NCBI GenBank assembly: GCA_021772025.1
Contig: JAETNT010000039.1
Span: 1 to 37,090 of the forward strand
Direction of reading: 5' to 3'
From: Enterocloster bolteae
GTDB taxonomy: Bacteria > Bacillota > Clostridia > Lachnospirales > Lachnospiraceae
Length of the DNA: 37,090 bases
The notes under the pieces were generated by a model that saw nothing but the letters and a program-made list of their open reading frames with translations, was not told the origin of the DNA and searched no databases. Shown one piece after another: positions 14,835-24,459 of this stretch. How positions within the stretch are numbered: position 1 is the stretch's first letter; the number at the start of each line of letters is the position of its first letter. The position numbers were made by a program, and so were the translations under genes.

Positions 14835-17800
14835 AATACTGGCATGATATTCCTGAAGAGATTTCAGTTCATCATGTTCGCCTTTTGCCATAGCTGCAAT
14901 ACCCTTGGCAGCGGCCTTGGCGGCATACATGGTGGTGATGTAAGGAATCTTTTTATTAATTGCGGTTTTACGCAGGTAGGAATCATCATATTTACTCTGC
15001 TTGCCGGCCGGAGAATTGATAATTAGATCGATCTCACCATTAACCATGGCATCATAAATGTTGGGACGGCCTTCCTGAAGCTTCTTTAAGATGCGGCAGG
15101 AAACACCATTTTCCTCCAGATATTGCCCGGTACCTTCAGTAGCTACGATTTGAAAGCCCAGATCAAAAAGCTGTTTTGCAGCCTCTAAAGCCAGCTCTTT
15201 GTCGCCGCTGTTGACGCTGACCAGAGCAGTGCCGGATAAGGGCAGCTTTGTGCCGGTAGCTTCCTCTGCTTTGTAATAGGCCAGAGGGAAGGTGCTGCTG
15301 ATACCCAGCACCTCGCCGGTGGAACGCATTTCCGGGCCGAGAAGGGGATCAACCTCAGGGAACATATTAAAGGGCAGAACAGCTTCCTTTACCCCGTAGT
15401 AAGGATGCTCCTTCTCTTTAAAGAGAGTGACGTCCGGGCGGTTTCCGGTGAGTTCGTAAGTCATAAGCTGGGTGGCAATATTTGCCATGTTGATGTTGCA
15501 TACCTTAGATACCAGCGGCACGGTACGGGAAGCTCTGGGATTGGCTTCCAGAACATATACCTGATCCTTGTAGATGGCATACTGCATATTCATCAAACCG
15601 ACAACACCCATCTCACAGGCAATATCAGTGGTGTACTTGCGAATAATTTCCTTATTTTTCTCCGAGATTTTAACAGAGGGAATTACGCAGGCGGAGTCTC
15701 CGGAGTGGATACCGGCTTGTTCAATGTGCTGCATAACTGTAGGGACAAATGCGTGGGTACCATCGGAGATGGCATCGGTTTCACATTCCATTGCGTCTTG
15801 TAAAAACATGTCCATCAGAATGGGGCGCTCCGGGGTTACATCAATAGCGGCGGCCATGTAGTCACGCAGCATATCATCATCATAAACCACCTCCATACCC
15901 CGGCCGCCTAATACGTAGGACGGACGAACCATCATAGGGTAGCCAATGCGGTGGGCAATTTCCAGAGCATCTTCAATGGTAACCGCCATACCGGATTTAG
16001 GCATAGGGATATTTAATTTATTCATCATTGCGTTGAACAGATCCCGATCCTCGGCCATGTCGATAACTGCAGGAGAAGTTCCCAGAATGTGGGCGCCGCG
16101 TTTCTCCAGTTCGGCAGCAATATTTAAGGGAGTTTGGCCGCCGAACTGTACAATAACGCCCAGAGGCTTTTCCTTATTGTAAATACTCATAACATCTTCA
16201 ACGGTCAGAGGCTCAAAGTACAGTTTGTCAGAGGTGTCGTAGTCGGTAGAAACAGTCTCCGGATTGCAGTTGACCATAATGGTCTCAAAGCCCAATTCCC
16301 GTAAGGTCAGAGCCGCATGAACACAACAGTAATCAAACTCAATTCCCTGCCCGATGCGATTGGGACCGCCGCCTAATACCATAACCTTCCTGCGATCTGA
16401 TACAGGGGCTTTGTCCTCGCCGTTATAAGTGGAATAGTAATAGGAAGCCGGATCCTTTACAGCGCTTACAGGAACGGAATCCCAACATTCCTTTACGCCG
16501 AGAGCTTCTCTGCGGTTAAACAAATCCCACTCGTCAACTTCCAGAAGTTTAGCCAAGTATTTGTCGGAGAAACCGTCTTTTTTTGCCTGAATTAACAGTT
16601 CATCAGGAAGCTCCTTCCCTTTGGAGGAGAGGATTTTTTCTTCCAGGTCTACCAGCTCCTTCATCTGTTGTAAAAACCACATCTTAATGTGGGTCATCTC
16701 ATGAAGTTTTTCTAAAGGAGCTCCTTTGCGGATTGCCTCGTACATAATGAACTGCCGCTCGCTGGAGGGCTCAGCTAGTTTTAAGTACAGCTGCTCCAAA
16801 CTCAACTGATGGAAATTCTTTGCAAAGCCCAGGCCATACCGTCCTGTCTCCAGGGAACGAATAGCTTTCTGCAGGGCCTCTTTATAGTTCTTACCGATAG
16901 ACATAACCTCGCCTACAGCCTTCATCTGAGTGCCCAGCTTGTCTTGTGAACCTTTGAATTTCTCGAATGCCCAGCGGGCAAACTTAATTACCACATAATC
17001 GCCAGAGGGCTTGTAGTTGTCCAGTGTACCGTCCTTCCAATAAGGAATTTCATCCAGAGTGAGGCCGCAGGCTAACAGTGCTGATACATAAGCAATAGGA
17101 AAGCCGGTAGCCTTAGAGGCCAATGCAGAAGAGCGGGAGGTTCTGGGATTAATCTCGATAATGATGATACGGTCGCTTTGGGGGTCATGGGCAAACTGCA
17201 CATTGGTGCCGCCAATGACACCGATAGATTCTACGATAGCGTGAGCTTGTTTCTCTAAACGATCCTGTAGTTCTTTGGAGATGGTCAGCATAGGCGCACT
17301 GCAGAAGGAGTCGCCAGTGTGAACGCCCATGGGGTCAATATTTTCAATAAAGCAGATGGAAATCTTTTTGCCGGTAGAGTCACGGACTACCTCTACTTCC
17401 AACTCTTCCCATCCAATCACAGACTCTTCAATCAGAATCTGATGAACCATGGAAGCCGCCAAGCCGCGAGCAGCTACTTTTTTTAACTCCTCTTCATTAT
17501 AAACAATGCCGCCGCCGGTGCCGCCCATGGTATAAGCAGGACGGATAACAACAGGATACCCTAAATCGGCCGCAATTTTTAAAGCCTCATCAACGGAATA
17601 GGCGGGGGCGCTTTTGGCCATTTCAATACCAAGCTGATTCATTGCTTCTTTAAAAGCGATCCGATCCTCGCCGCGGTTGATTGCATCTACCTGAACTCCG
17701 ATAACCTGAACTCCAAATTTGTCCAGTATACCGGCATTATAAAGCTCCTCACAAAGGTTTAAGCCGGATTGGCCGCCTAAGTTGGGGAGCAGGGCATCGG

Positions 17801-18047
17801 GCCGTTCCTTAGCGATGATCTCGGTAAGACGGTCCACATTTAAAGGTTCAATATAGGTGGCGTCAGCAGTGGCCGGGTCGGTCATGATGGTAGCCGGATT
17901 GGAATTGACAAGCACAATCTTATATCCCAGATTTCTGAGAGCCTTGCAGGCCTGAGTACCGGAATAATCAAACTCACAGGCTTGACCAATAATAATCGGG
18001 CCGGAACCGATGATCAAGATCTTGTTGATGTCATTGCGTTTGGGCAT
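14826..18047 (-). CDS. carB: Carbamoyl-phosphate synthase large subunit
   Basis: A 1073-residue protein of full CarB length. Two homologous ATP-grasp halves begin with GSGPIIIGQACEFDYSGTQACKAL (near 14) and GGGPNRIGQGIEFDYCCVHAALTL (near 560). Each has the PSY/PAYT...GGTGGG or GGRGM loop, and a C-terminal MGS-like allosteric domain (VNSGDKELALEAAKQLFDLGF...) closes the protein. It makes carbamoyl phosphate from ammonia (delivered from glutamine by CarA), bicarbonate and 2 ATP, for pyrimidine and arginine synthesis. GGAGGT precedes the ATG. The gene upstream is the divergent glnA, so carA is not adjacent as it usually is. Confidence 0.97.
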   Translation of the reverse strand: MPKRNDINKILIIGSGPIIIGQACEFDYSGTQACKALRNLGYKIVLVNSNPATIMTDPATADATYIEPLNVDRLTEIIAKERPDALLPNLGGQSGLNLCEELYNAGILDKFGVQVIGVQVDAINRGEDRIAFKEAMNQLGIEMAKSAPAYSVDEALKIAADLGYPVVIRPAYTMGGTGGGIVYNEEELKKVAARGLAASMVHQILIEESVIGWEELEVEVVRDSTGKKISICFIENIDPMGVHTGDSFCSAPMLTISKELQDRLEKQAHAIVESIGVIGGTNVQFAHDPQSDRIIIIEINPRTSRSSALASKATGFPIAYVSALLACGLTLDEIPYWKDGTLDNYKPSGDYVVIKFARWAFEKFKGSQDKLGTQMKAVGEVMSIGKNYKEALQKAIRSLETGRYGLGFAKNFHQLSLEQLYLKLAEPSSERQFIMYEAIRKGAPLEKLHEMTHIKMWFLQQMKELVDLEEKILSSKGKELPDELLIQAKKDGFSDKYLAKLLEVDEWDLFNRREALGVKECWDSVPVSAVKDPASYYYSTYNGEDKAPVSDRRKVMVLGGGPNRIGQGIEFDYCCVHAALTLRELGFETIMVNCNPETVSTDYDTSDKLYFEPLTVEDVMSIYNKEKPLGVIVQFGGQTPLNIAAELEKRGAHILGTSPAVIDMAEDRDLFNAMMNKLNIPMPKSGMAVTIEDALEIAHRIGYPMMVRPSYVLGGRGMEVVYDDDMLRDYMAAAIDVTPERPILMDMFLQDAMECETDAISDGTHAFVPTVMQHIEQAGIHSGDSACVIPSVKISEKNKEIIRKYTTDIACEMGVVGLMNMQYAIYKDQVYVLEANPRASRTVPLVSKVCNINMANIATQLMTYELTGNRPDVTLFKEKEHPYYGVKEAVLPFNMFPEVDPLLGPEMRSTGEVLGISSTFPLAYYKAEEATGTKLPLSGTALVSVNSGDKELALEAAKQLFDLGFQIVATEGTGQYLEENGVSCRILKKLQEGRPNIYDAMVNGEIDLIINSPAGKQSKYDDSYLRKTAINKKIPYITTMYAAKAAAKGIAAMAKGEHDELKSLQEYHASILE

Positions 18048-18104
18048 AATGGACCTCCATAAGTATAGTGTTTTTGCGGATTCAAAAAAACTCTAATCTA
18101 AATG

Positions 18105-18113
18105 ATTATATCA
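18105..18113 (-). promoter_or_regulatory. Probable extended -10 of carB
   Basis: On the minus strand TGATATAAT (TGn plus TATAAT, 18113-18105) lies about 58 bp before the carB start. No convincing -35 is seen. No pyrimidine-type attenuator was recognised in the short leader. Confidence 0.5.
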
Positions 18114-18183
18114 CAAAAATTTTTCTTGAATAGGGGGAAAATGTAAAAAAAAGAGAAATTTGTAAAAACAGAATTATAAAAGT

Positions 18184-18213
18184 TTGACAAAAAAGCCTAA
18201 AAGGCATTATCAT
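18184..18213 (+). promoter_or_regulatory. Promoter of glnA
   Basis: TTGACA (18184-18189), 18-bp spacer, TATCAT (18208-18213). A small dyad GCC-TAAAA-GGC lies inside the spacer. No GlnR-type box was recognised. Confidence 0.6.
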
Positions 18214-18258
18214 AAGAATCAGTATGAAGTCAGCAGACTATCAGGGAGGAGACAGATA

Positions 18259-19593
18259 ATGAAATACAGCAAAGAAGATATTTTCCGTATGGTAGAAGAA
18301 GAGGACGTAGAATTTATCCGTCTCCAGTTTACGGATATTTTCGGGGTTTTGAAAAACATGGCGGTGACGGTAAGCCAGCTGGAAAAAGCTTTGGATAACC
18401 AGTGCATGTTTGACGGTTCCTCTATTGAAGGCTTTATTCATATTGAGGAATCAGACATGTACCTTCATCCGGATTTAGATACCTTTGAGATTTTTCCGTG
18501 GAGGCCCCAGCAGGGCAAGGTTGCCAGGCTTATCTGTGATATATATCTGCCGGACGGAAAGCCTTTTACAGGGGATCCTAGATATATATTAAAGAAAGTT
18601 CTGCGGGAAGCGGGAGATCTGGGCTATTCTTTTCACGTGGGACCGGAATGTGAATTTTTCTTGTTCTATATGGACGAGGAAGGGCGCCCTACAACCAAAA
18701 CTCAGGAGGCGGGAAGCTATTTTGATATTTCGCCTCTGGATATGGGAGAAAATGTGCGTCGGGATATTGTGCTGAGCCTGGAGGATATGGGCTTTTGCGT
18801 GGAGGCGTCCCATCATGAGCTGGCACCGGGGCAGCATGAGATCGATCTGGAATATCGGGAGGCCTTAAAAACTGCCGATGATATTATGACCTTCCGAATG
18901 GCGGTAAAAACCATTGCCAAACGCCATGGCTTTCACGCAACTTTTATGCCTAAGCCCAGAGAAGGAATTAATGGCTCCGGTATGCATATTAACATGTCTT
19001 TGGCAGACAGAAAGGGAAACAATGTTTTTGCGGATCAGTCTGACCCTATGGGGTTAAGCGACAAGGCTAGGCAGTTCATAGCGGGGATTCTTTGCCATAT
19101 GGAGGGGATGACCCTTCTGACCAATCCGCTGGTCAATTCTTATAAGCGGCTGATTCCGGGATACGATGCGCCGGTTTCTATTTCCTGGTCGGAAAAATCC
19201 AATAGAAGTTCTTTAATCCGCATCCCCTCCGCCAGGGGAAAGGGCACTCGAATTGAGCTGCGCTGTCCGGATTCGGCGGCAAATCCATATCTGGCGCTGG
19301 CCGTCTGTCTGGCCGCCGGCCTGGACGGGATGAAAAAAGAAATGGAGATACCAGACAGCTTGGAAGGTAACGTGTTTACAATGAATGAGGGGATGCTGAC
19401 AGAGAAAAAGATACACTTGCTGCCCCATACTCTTGGGGAGGCCATCCAGGCTTTTGAGAAAGACTTCTTTGTAAAGGAAGTATTGGAACCCCATATTTTT
19501 CAGCAATACTTAGAAGCCAAAAAGCGGGAATGGAAGAAATTCCGAGCCGCCGTAACCGACTGGGAAACCCGGGAGTATCTCTATCGCTATTAA
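18259..19593 (+). CDS. glnA: Glutamine synthetase, type I
   Basis: A 444-residue GSI, the size of the Gram-positive alpha form without the adenylylation region. It carries the N-terminal FTDIFGVLK beta-grasp, the metal-site GPECEFFLF (128-136), HHELAPGQHEIDLEY (185-199), the ATP and ammonia-site stretch KPREGINGSGMHINMSL (232-248), and NRSSLIRIPSARG with RCPDSAANPYLA near the end. It makes glutamine from glutamate, ammonia and ATP. ATG 18259 is chosen because AGGGAGGA lies 8 nt upstream. It is followed 46 bp later by an ANTAR regulator, a frequent clostridial pairing. Confidence 0.96.
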   Translation: MKYSKEDIFRMVEEEDVEFIRLQFTDIFGVLKNMAVTVSQLEKALDNQCMFDGSSIEGFIHIEESDMYLHPDLDTFEIFPWRPQQGKVARLICDIYLPDGKPFTGDPRYILKKVLREAGDLGYSFHVGPECEFFLFYMDEEGRPTTKTQEAGSYFDISPLDMGENVRRDIVLSLEDMGFCVEASHHELAPGQHEIDLEYREALKTADDIMTFRMAVKTIAKRHGFHATFMPKPREGINGSGMHINMSLADRKGNNVFADQSDPMGLSDKARQFIAGILCHMEGMTLLTNPLVNSYKRLIPGYDAPVSISWSEKSNRSSLIRIPSARGKGTRIELRCPDSAANPYLALAVCLAAGLDGMKKEMEIPDSLEGNVFTMNEGMLTEKKIHLLPHTLGEAIQAFEKDFFVKEVLEPHIFQQYLEAKKREWKKFRAAVTDWETREYLYRY

Positions 19594-19639
19594 ACATAGA
19601 AAATATAGGAACGGGGGCCGGGCCGGGAGGTGAAGGAGA

Positions 19640-20185
19640 TTGGCGGAGATAATCGTAGCATTCTCAAAGCCTGAAAACGGAAAAAATATAAAAAATATTC
19701 TGATGAGAAATGGTTTTCACGTGGCGGCTACCTGTGTAAGTGCCGCTCAGACCTTGACAGCAGCAGAAGACTTAGGGAGAGGAATCGTAGTTTGCGGAAG
19801 TCATTTTGCGGATATGATGTACACGGAGTTAAGGGAATGTCTCCCGGTCTATATTGATATGCTGGTGATTGCGCCTCCGGCCCATATGGCGGCCGGAGGA
19901 GTGGAGAATCTGGTACTTTTAGCCATGCCTTTAAAGGTTAATGAACTTATCGGTACCATGGAGATGATGACACGGGCCCAGCAGCGCCGGGGACGGAAGC
20001 GTAAAAAACCGGCGGTAAGAAGTCAGGAGGATTTGGAGATTATAAAACATGCCAAAGAAATTTTAATTACCAGGAACCGGATGGATGAAGGGGAAGCCCA
20101 CCACTATCTGCAGAAATGCAGCATGGAAAACGGCACTAATTTGGTAGAAACAGCCCAGATGGTTATCAGTTTGGCAAGCAGCTAA
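19640..20185 (+). CDS. ANTAR-domain regulator with degenerate receiver domain
   Basis: A 181-residue protein: a receiver-like domain (1-110), a very basic linker (RRGRKRKK, 116-123) and an ANTAR RNA-binding domain (128-180) with DLEIIKHAKEILITRNRMDEGEAHHYLQKCSM. ANTAR proteins bind paired hairpins and prevent transcription termination, often of nitrogen genes. At the end of beta-3, where the phospho-accepting Asp should be, the sequence reads VVCGSHFAD, so phosphorylation is unlikely; the switch Lys (K99) remains. The TTG start at 19640 has GGGAGG about 9 nt before it. Position after glnA suggests nitrogen control. Confidence 0.88.
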   Translation: MAEIIVAFSKPENGKNIKNILMRNGFHVAATCVSAAQTLTAAEDLGRGIVVCGSHFADMMYTELRECLPVYIDMLVIAPPAHMAAGGVENLVLLAMPLKVNELIGTMEMMTRAQQRRGRKRKKPAVRSQEDLEIIKHAKEILITRNRMDEGEAHHYLQKCSMENGTNLVETAQMVISLASS

Positions 20186-20253
20186 TCAGAAAAGCGAAAT
20201 AACTGCCTGCCTTCGAAACAGACGGGACAAAAGACGGAAAGAGGAACAGTGTT

Positions 20254-21057
20254 ATGAAATTTACTAAGATGCAGGGGATCGGGAATGATTACGTATATAT
20301 AAACTGTTTTGAAGAGCAGGTTGAAAGCCCGGAGAAACTGGCAGTGGCAATCAGCGACCGCCATTTTGGCGTAGGCTCTGACGGCCTGATTTTAATTTGC
20401 CCGTCAGATATAGCAGACTGCCGGATGCAGATGTTTAACGCAGACGGAAGTGAGGGGGCTATGTGCGGAAATGCGATTCGCTGTGTGGGAAAATATGTGT
20501 ATGACCACAAGATTGTGGATAAAAGAAAGATTACCGTAGAGACCAGGGGAGGTGTCAAAACTCTGGATATGACAGTGGAAAACGGCAAGGTTACTTTGGT
20601 TAAAGTGGATATGGGGGAACCGTCTTTGATTTCCCGGCTTCCGGAAAGCATTACGGTGGCTGGAATTGATTACCAGTTTATCGGAATTTCCGTGGGCAAT
20701 CCCCATGCGGTTTACTTTATGGAGGAAATCGACAGCTTGAATCTGGAAAAAATCGGCCCGGCTTTTGAAAACCACGAAAGGTTTCCGGATCGGGTAAATA
20801 CCGAATTTGTCCGTTTGATAGATCGGCAGCATATTCAGATGCGGGTGTGGGAACGGGGGAGCGGGGAGACCTGGGCCTGCGGCACCGGTGCTACTGCCAG
20901 TGCGGTGGCCTCCGCTTTAATGGGGTATACAGACGATCAGGTAGATGTAGCTCTGCGGGGAGGCCGCCTTCTTATAGAATGGAATCGGGAAACCAATCAT
21001 GTATTTATGACCGGACCGGCGGCGGAGGTGTTTACCGGAGAGTATGAACCCGTTTAA
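20254..21057 (+). CDS. dapF: Diaminopimelate epimerase
   Basis: A 267-residue enzyme that interconverts LL- and meso-diaminopimelate for lysine and peptidoglycan synthesis. Both halves of the duplicated fold keep their catalytic cysteine: C71 in GAMCGNAIRC and C209 in WACGTGATA. FTKMQGIGNDYV at the N-terminus and SVGNPHAVYF are also diagnostic. It lies 68 bp after the ANTAR gene, and its last 14 bp overlap the sensor-kinase gene. No other dap gene is in the window. Confidence 0.97.
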   Translation: MKFTKMQGIGNDYVYINCFEEQVESPEKLAVAISDRHFGVGSDGLILICPSDIADCRMQMFNADGSEGAMCGNAIRCVGKYVYDHKIVDKRKITVETRGGVKTLDMTVENGKVTLVKVDMGEPSLISRLPESITVAGIDYQFIGISVGNPHAVYFMEEIDSLNLEKIGPAFENHERFPDRVNTEFVRLIDRQHIQMRVWERGSGETWACGTGATASAVASALMGYTDDQVDVALRGGRLLIEWNRETNHVFMTGPAAEVFTGEYEPV

Positions 21058-22897
21058 AAAGCATTCTTCTTTAAAGAAAGTTTATTACCGAAGCTTTGTA
21101 CTGCTGATTGTGGTACCGATTCTGCTGCTGTTTTCTGTGTCTTTAAGCATTACCCGGTATATGATGCAGAAAAATGCGGTAAGCAATATTCGGAATTCTC
21201 AGGATGCCATCCGCTCCTCCCTTACAGAAGCATCCCGGAAAACTGCGCTTCAACTCTCCCATTTGGTATTTGTTAATAACAATGAAGTCTTATCTCTGGC
21301 AGCGGCAATTGGCGGCTCTGACGGCAGCAAACGGTACGAATATGATAACCGGTTAAACGAAATGTTTCGGGTAGCGGCTGCTCCGTCCCAGAATACTATT
21401 TCCGCCATGTTCTACATGAAGAACGGAGAAAATATTTATTTGAAAGACGAGATCCGTCTTTCAAGAAGCGAAATGGAAGGCGAGGCCTGGTATCAAAGGG
21501 CACTTGAGTGGCAGGATGTGGTAAGTCTGGGGATTTTTGACACTTCCAGGCAGAATATTACCTACTCTCGCCTGAAAAGCGGCCAGTGTGTTTTAGTGGC
21601 GGCCCTTTCTCCGGGCCGGCTTCTGGATCGCTCTAAAACCATTGAAATGGTAATGCTGTTTGATGTAACGCCTGTTGGGGAAATGATAAAAAAATATAAT
21701 CGGGATCCTTTGCTTGGAACTACCTTTCTCATAGACAAATCCGGAGGTCTTTTATTTGCGGGGGAGGCCCATGAACAGGCGGCCGGCTTTCTGGAGCATT
21801 TGCCTCTGGAAGACTTAAATACAGGCGGGAACGGCCAGTGCATTCGCAGACGGCTGCCGGATCCGGATACTGGGAGAAGGGGAAACTATACCATTGTATT
21901 TTCAGAGGGCGGGCAGCCGGGATGGCGTTTGGTAACCTGTGTTAGAACCGGAAATCTGACGGCCGCCTATAATCGAATGGCAGTAATCTGGGTGGTGGTT
22001 GCAGGAGTCCTAATGTTTTTGTTCTATCTGTTTTCAAGGTTTTTCCTGCGTTCTATTATCGGGCCGGTACATACCATGGTAGAAGGGCTTCAGGAACTGG
22101 AAGCAGGTAATCTGGATACTCATATTGAACCGGCCGGGCACACAGAGATCCGCAATATGATTCACTCCTTTAACCGAATGGTGCGCCAGCTGAAGGTTTC
22201 CATTGCAGAAAATGAGCAGGTTCAGAAAAAGAAACATGAAGCCGAGGTGCGGGCGCTTCAGTCCCAGATAAATCCTCATTTTCTGGTCAACACTTTAAAC
22301 TCTATCCGCTTTATGGCCCAGGTTTCCCGGTTTGAGGGAATTCGCAAAATGGCCGAGGCGCTGATTAAAATTTTATCCTGTTCCTTCCGGGGAAACATTA
22401 GCTTTTATACGGTAAAGGAAGAGCTGGAGGTGTTGGACAGCTATTTGTATTTAATGAAAATACGATATTCCAATGGATTTGAAGTTGCCTACCAGATTGA
22501 TGAAGGCTGTCTGGATTACCGGATGCCACGTCTGATTCTCCAGCCAGTGGTAGAAAATTCCATAGTTCATGGCCTTTCAGAAAAAGAAGACGATATCGGT
22601 CACCTTCAGGTACAGGTGAGCCAGAATGAGGAATTTGTAATCTTCACTATAGCAGATGACGGCACAGGAATGACAGAGGATGAAATAAAGTATCTTTTTA
22701 CCTCTAAGGAGCGCCGGGCAGGAGATAACACCAGCATCGGAGTGGAAAATGTATATGCTAGAATAAAGTTGTATTTTGGAGAAAAATGTCGGATGTCCAT
22801 GGAGAGCCGGTTGGGAAAATATACCAGAACAATTATTGAGATACCCAAGATAAGGGAGGATGTAAATGGTGAACCGAGTTCTGATAGTAGACGATGA
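21044..22897 (+). CDS. Sensor histidine kinase, YesM/LytS-type
   Basis: A 617-residue membrane kinase. TM1 is at about 16-38, an extracellular sensing domain at ~40-310, TM2 at ~313-335, HAMP at ~336-388, the His-kinase domain with QSQINPHFL (phospho-His H412), and the ATPase domain with N505 in VVENSIVHG and DDGTGM (538-543). It is the class that pairs with AraC-type response regulators to control sugar uptake. Its start overlaps dapF by 14 bp and its end overlaps the regulator gene by 32 bp, indicating translational coupling. The sugar-uptake locus downstream is the likely target; the ligand is unknown. Confidence 0.93.
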   Translation: MNPFKKHSSLKKVYYRSFVLLIVVPILLLFSVSLSITRYMMQKNAVSNIRNSQDAIRSSLTEASRKTALQLSHLVFVNNNEVLSLAAAIGGSDGSKRYEYDNRLNEMFRVAAAPSQNTISAMFYMKNGENIYLKDEIRLSRSEMEGEAWYQRALEWQDVVSLGIFDTSRQNITYSRLKSGQCVLVAALSPGRLLDRSKTIEMVMLFDVTPVGEMIKKYNRDPLLGTTFLIDKSGGLLFAGEAHEQAAGFLEHLPLEDLNTGGNGQCIRRRLPDPDTGRRGNYTIVFSEGGQPGWRLVTCVRTGNLTAAYNRMAVIWVVVAGVLMFLFYLFSRFFLRSIIGPVHTMVEGLQELEAGNLDTHIEPAGHTEIRNMIHSFNRMVRQLKVSIAENEQVQKKKHEAEVRALQSQINPHFLVNTLNSIRFMAQVSRFEGIRKMAEALIKILSCSFRGNISFYTVKEELEVLDSYLYLMKIRYSNGFEVAYQIDEGCLDYRMPRLILQPVVENSIVHGLSEKEDDIGHLQVQVSQNEEFVIFTIADDGTGMTEDEIKYLFTSKERRAGDNTSIGVENVYARIKLYFGEKCRMSMESRLGKYTRTIIEIPKIREDVNGEPSSDSRR

Positions 22898-24374
22898 AAC
22901 CATTGTTCGGGTAACATTAAGATCTTTAATCGACTGGGAGGCCAACGGCTATACCATTATAAAAGATTGTATGAGCGGTCAGCAGGCCTTGGATTATTTG
23001 AAAAAGACTCCGGTAGATCTTCTGATTACGGATATGAAGATGCCGGGAATGGATGGCCTGGAGCTGATGGAAGCGGTAGGACGGGAAGGAAAAGCCCCGG
23101 TGACCCTGGTCCTGTCCGGATATAATGAGTTTGAGCTGGTTCGGGAAGCCTTTCGTAAGGGGGCTTATGATTACCTTCTAAAAAGTGATTTAAATGCAGA
23201 GTCTTTGACTGCTTTGCTAAAAAAACTTAATCAAGATATTTTTAAAGGCAGCAGGCCGGAAAATTACAGTCTGGAATCCGGAAGAATTAAGCTTCCCAAA
23301 GATGGCCGGTACAGTATTGTACTGTTTGAGATCAGGGATTTTAAACGGCAGACAGCCAGATTCGGAGAAAATTTGGATGAAAAGCTGGAAAAACCTATGC
23401 TGGAACTGGCCCGTCAAATTCCCAGAGTTAGCGCAAAAGGCGGTATTATCAAAGTTTATCCGTCCCAACTTTTGCTTTATTACAAAGTGACAGATGAAAT
23501 TCAGTATCCTGCCGCCGTTTTGGCTTTGGTCCGTCAGATTCAGGCGGTATGGCGGGATTACATGAATTTAGAGGTACTGGCAGGAATCAGTACTCCGGTT
23601 ATCGGCAGCCAATTGGATGAGGCACTGGGACAGGATATCCAGCTTTTGAAGTGGAGCGCCCTTTGCGGTGCCTGCGGAGTCAGTACCTTTGGGGAATTTA
23701 AAAGCCGTATTCAGGTGATGATGGAGGAAAAAGACCAGTGTCTCCCGCTTCTTACCGCTTTGTTTTCCGGCGATCAGGTAGGAGCAGAGACAGAGAAGCA
23801 AAATTTTTTGACTAACCTGGAAAAGCTTTCTTTAGAAGGGGCTAAGGAGCGATGCCTGCAGCTTATCTGCCAGCTGGCAGATAAATTTCGGGAATATGAA
23901 CTGGATTTTTCTTCTCTGTTTCCGGAGGAGATAAATTATTACGAAAAAATAGGCCGTTTGGGAACCATAGGAGAGCTGAATTTGTGGCTTAACAATTATA
24001 TTCGGTGGGTCAGCTATCATTTGGAAATGGCACGGGAAAACCGGCAGGCAGATGTTATAGAGCGGGCTCAATGTTTTCTGGCTGACAATTTTGCCAATCA
24101 GGAGCTGACCTTAAGGGCGGCTGCCGATTATGTAGGCCTGAATGAAAAGTACTTCAGTTCCAAATTTACCAAAGAAACCGGTATGACTTTCAGTGTCTAC
24201 TTAACCAGACTGCGGCTTCAGAAGGCTAAACAGCTTATGGATTCTACAGATTTGAAGGTTTATGAGATTAGCGGCAGGGTAGGCTACAATAATGTAGAAC
24301 ATTTTAACCGCATGTTTAAAAAGAATCTGGGAATCAGCCCCAGTGAGTATCGAAAATCCGGAAGAAAGCGGTAA
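22866..24374 (+). CDS. Response regulator, YesN-type (REC plus AraC DNA-binding)
   Basis: A 502-residue regulator. The receiver domain has D9/D10, the phospho-accepting D56 in DLLITDMKMPGMDG, and YDYLLKSD with the conserved Lys. A ~260-residue middle region of low conservation follows. The C-terminal AraC/XylS double helix-turn-helix (about 400-497) contains LRAAADYVGLNEKYFSSKFTKETG and RVGYNNVEHFNRMFKK. AGGGAGG lies 6 nt before the ATG. It probably activates the ABC transporter and beta-galactosidase genes from 25157 on, though the GNAT gene lies between. Confidence 0.94.
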   Translation: MVNRVLIVDDETIVRVTLRSLIDWEANGYTIIKDCMSGQQALDYLKKTPVDLLITDMKMPGMDGLELMEAVGREGKAPVTLVLSGYNEFELVREAFRKGAYDYLLKSDLNAESLTALLKKLNQDIFKGSRPENYSLESGRIKLPKDGRYSIVLFEIRDFKRQTARFGENLDEKLEKPMLELARQIPRVSAKGGIIKVYPSQLLLYYKVTDEIQYPAAVLALVRQIQAVWRDYMNLEVLAGISTPVIGSQLDEALGQDIQLLKWSALCGACGVSTFGEFKSRIQVMMEEKDQCLPLLTALFSGDQVGAETEKQNFLTNLEKLSLEGAKERCLQLICQLADKFREYELDFSSLFPEEINYYEKIGRLGTIGELNLWLNNYIRWVSYHLEMARENRQADVIERAQCFLADNFANQELTLRAAADYVGLNEKYFSSKFTKETGMTFSVYLTRLRLQKAKQLMDSTDLKVYEISGRVGYNNVEHFNRMFKKNLGISPSEYRKSGRKR

Positions 24375-24389
24375 TGGCTAAGGCTTTTT

Positions 24390-24412
24390 CAAATTCCGCG
24401 TTTTCGGATTTG
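24390..24412. repeat. Short hairpin element, copy 1
   Basis: CAAAT-T-CCG (24390-24398) pairs with CGGATTTG (24405-24412). Read on the minus strand with its flanks (ATGCCG before, AAAAAGCC after), it resembles the element at 32728-32791, suggesting a dispersed intergenic repeat downstream of genes. Confidence 0.45.
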
Positions 24413-24459
24413 CGGCATGATGGAAAAATCAAGAGATTCGTCGAAATCAGGAGGAATGT

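Noticed and set aside
18048..18258. ANTAR-type paired hairpins or a GlnR box before glnA
   Set aside because: Only a small GCC/GGC dyad in the promoter spacer and a 3-bp hairpin in the leader are visible; neither fits the known motif.
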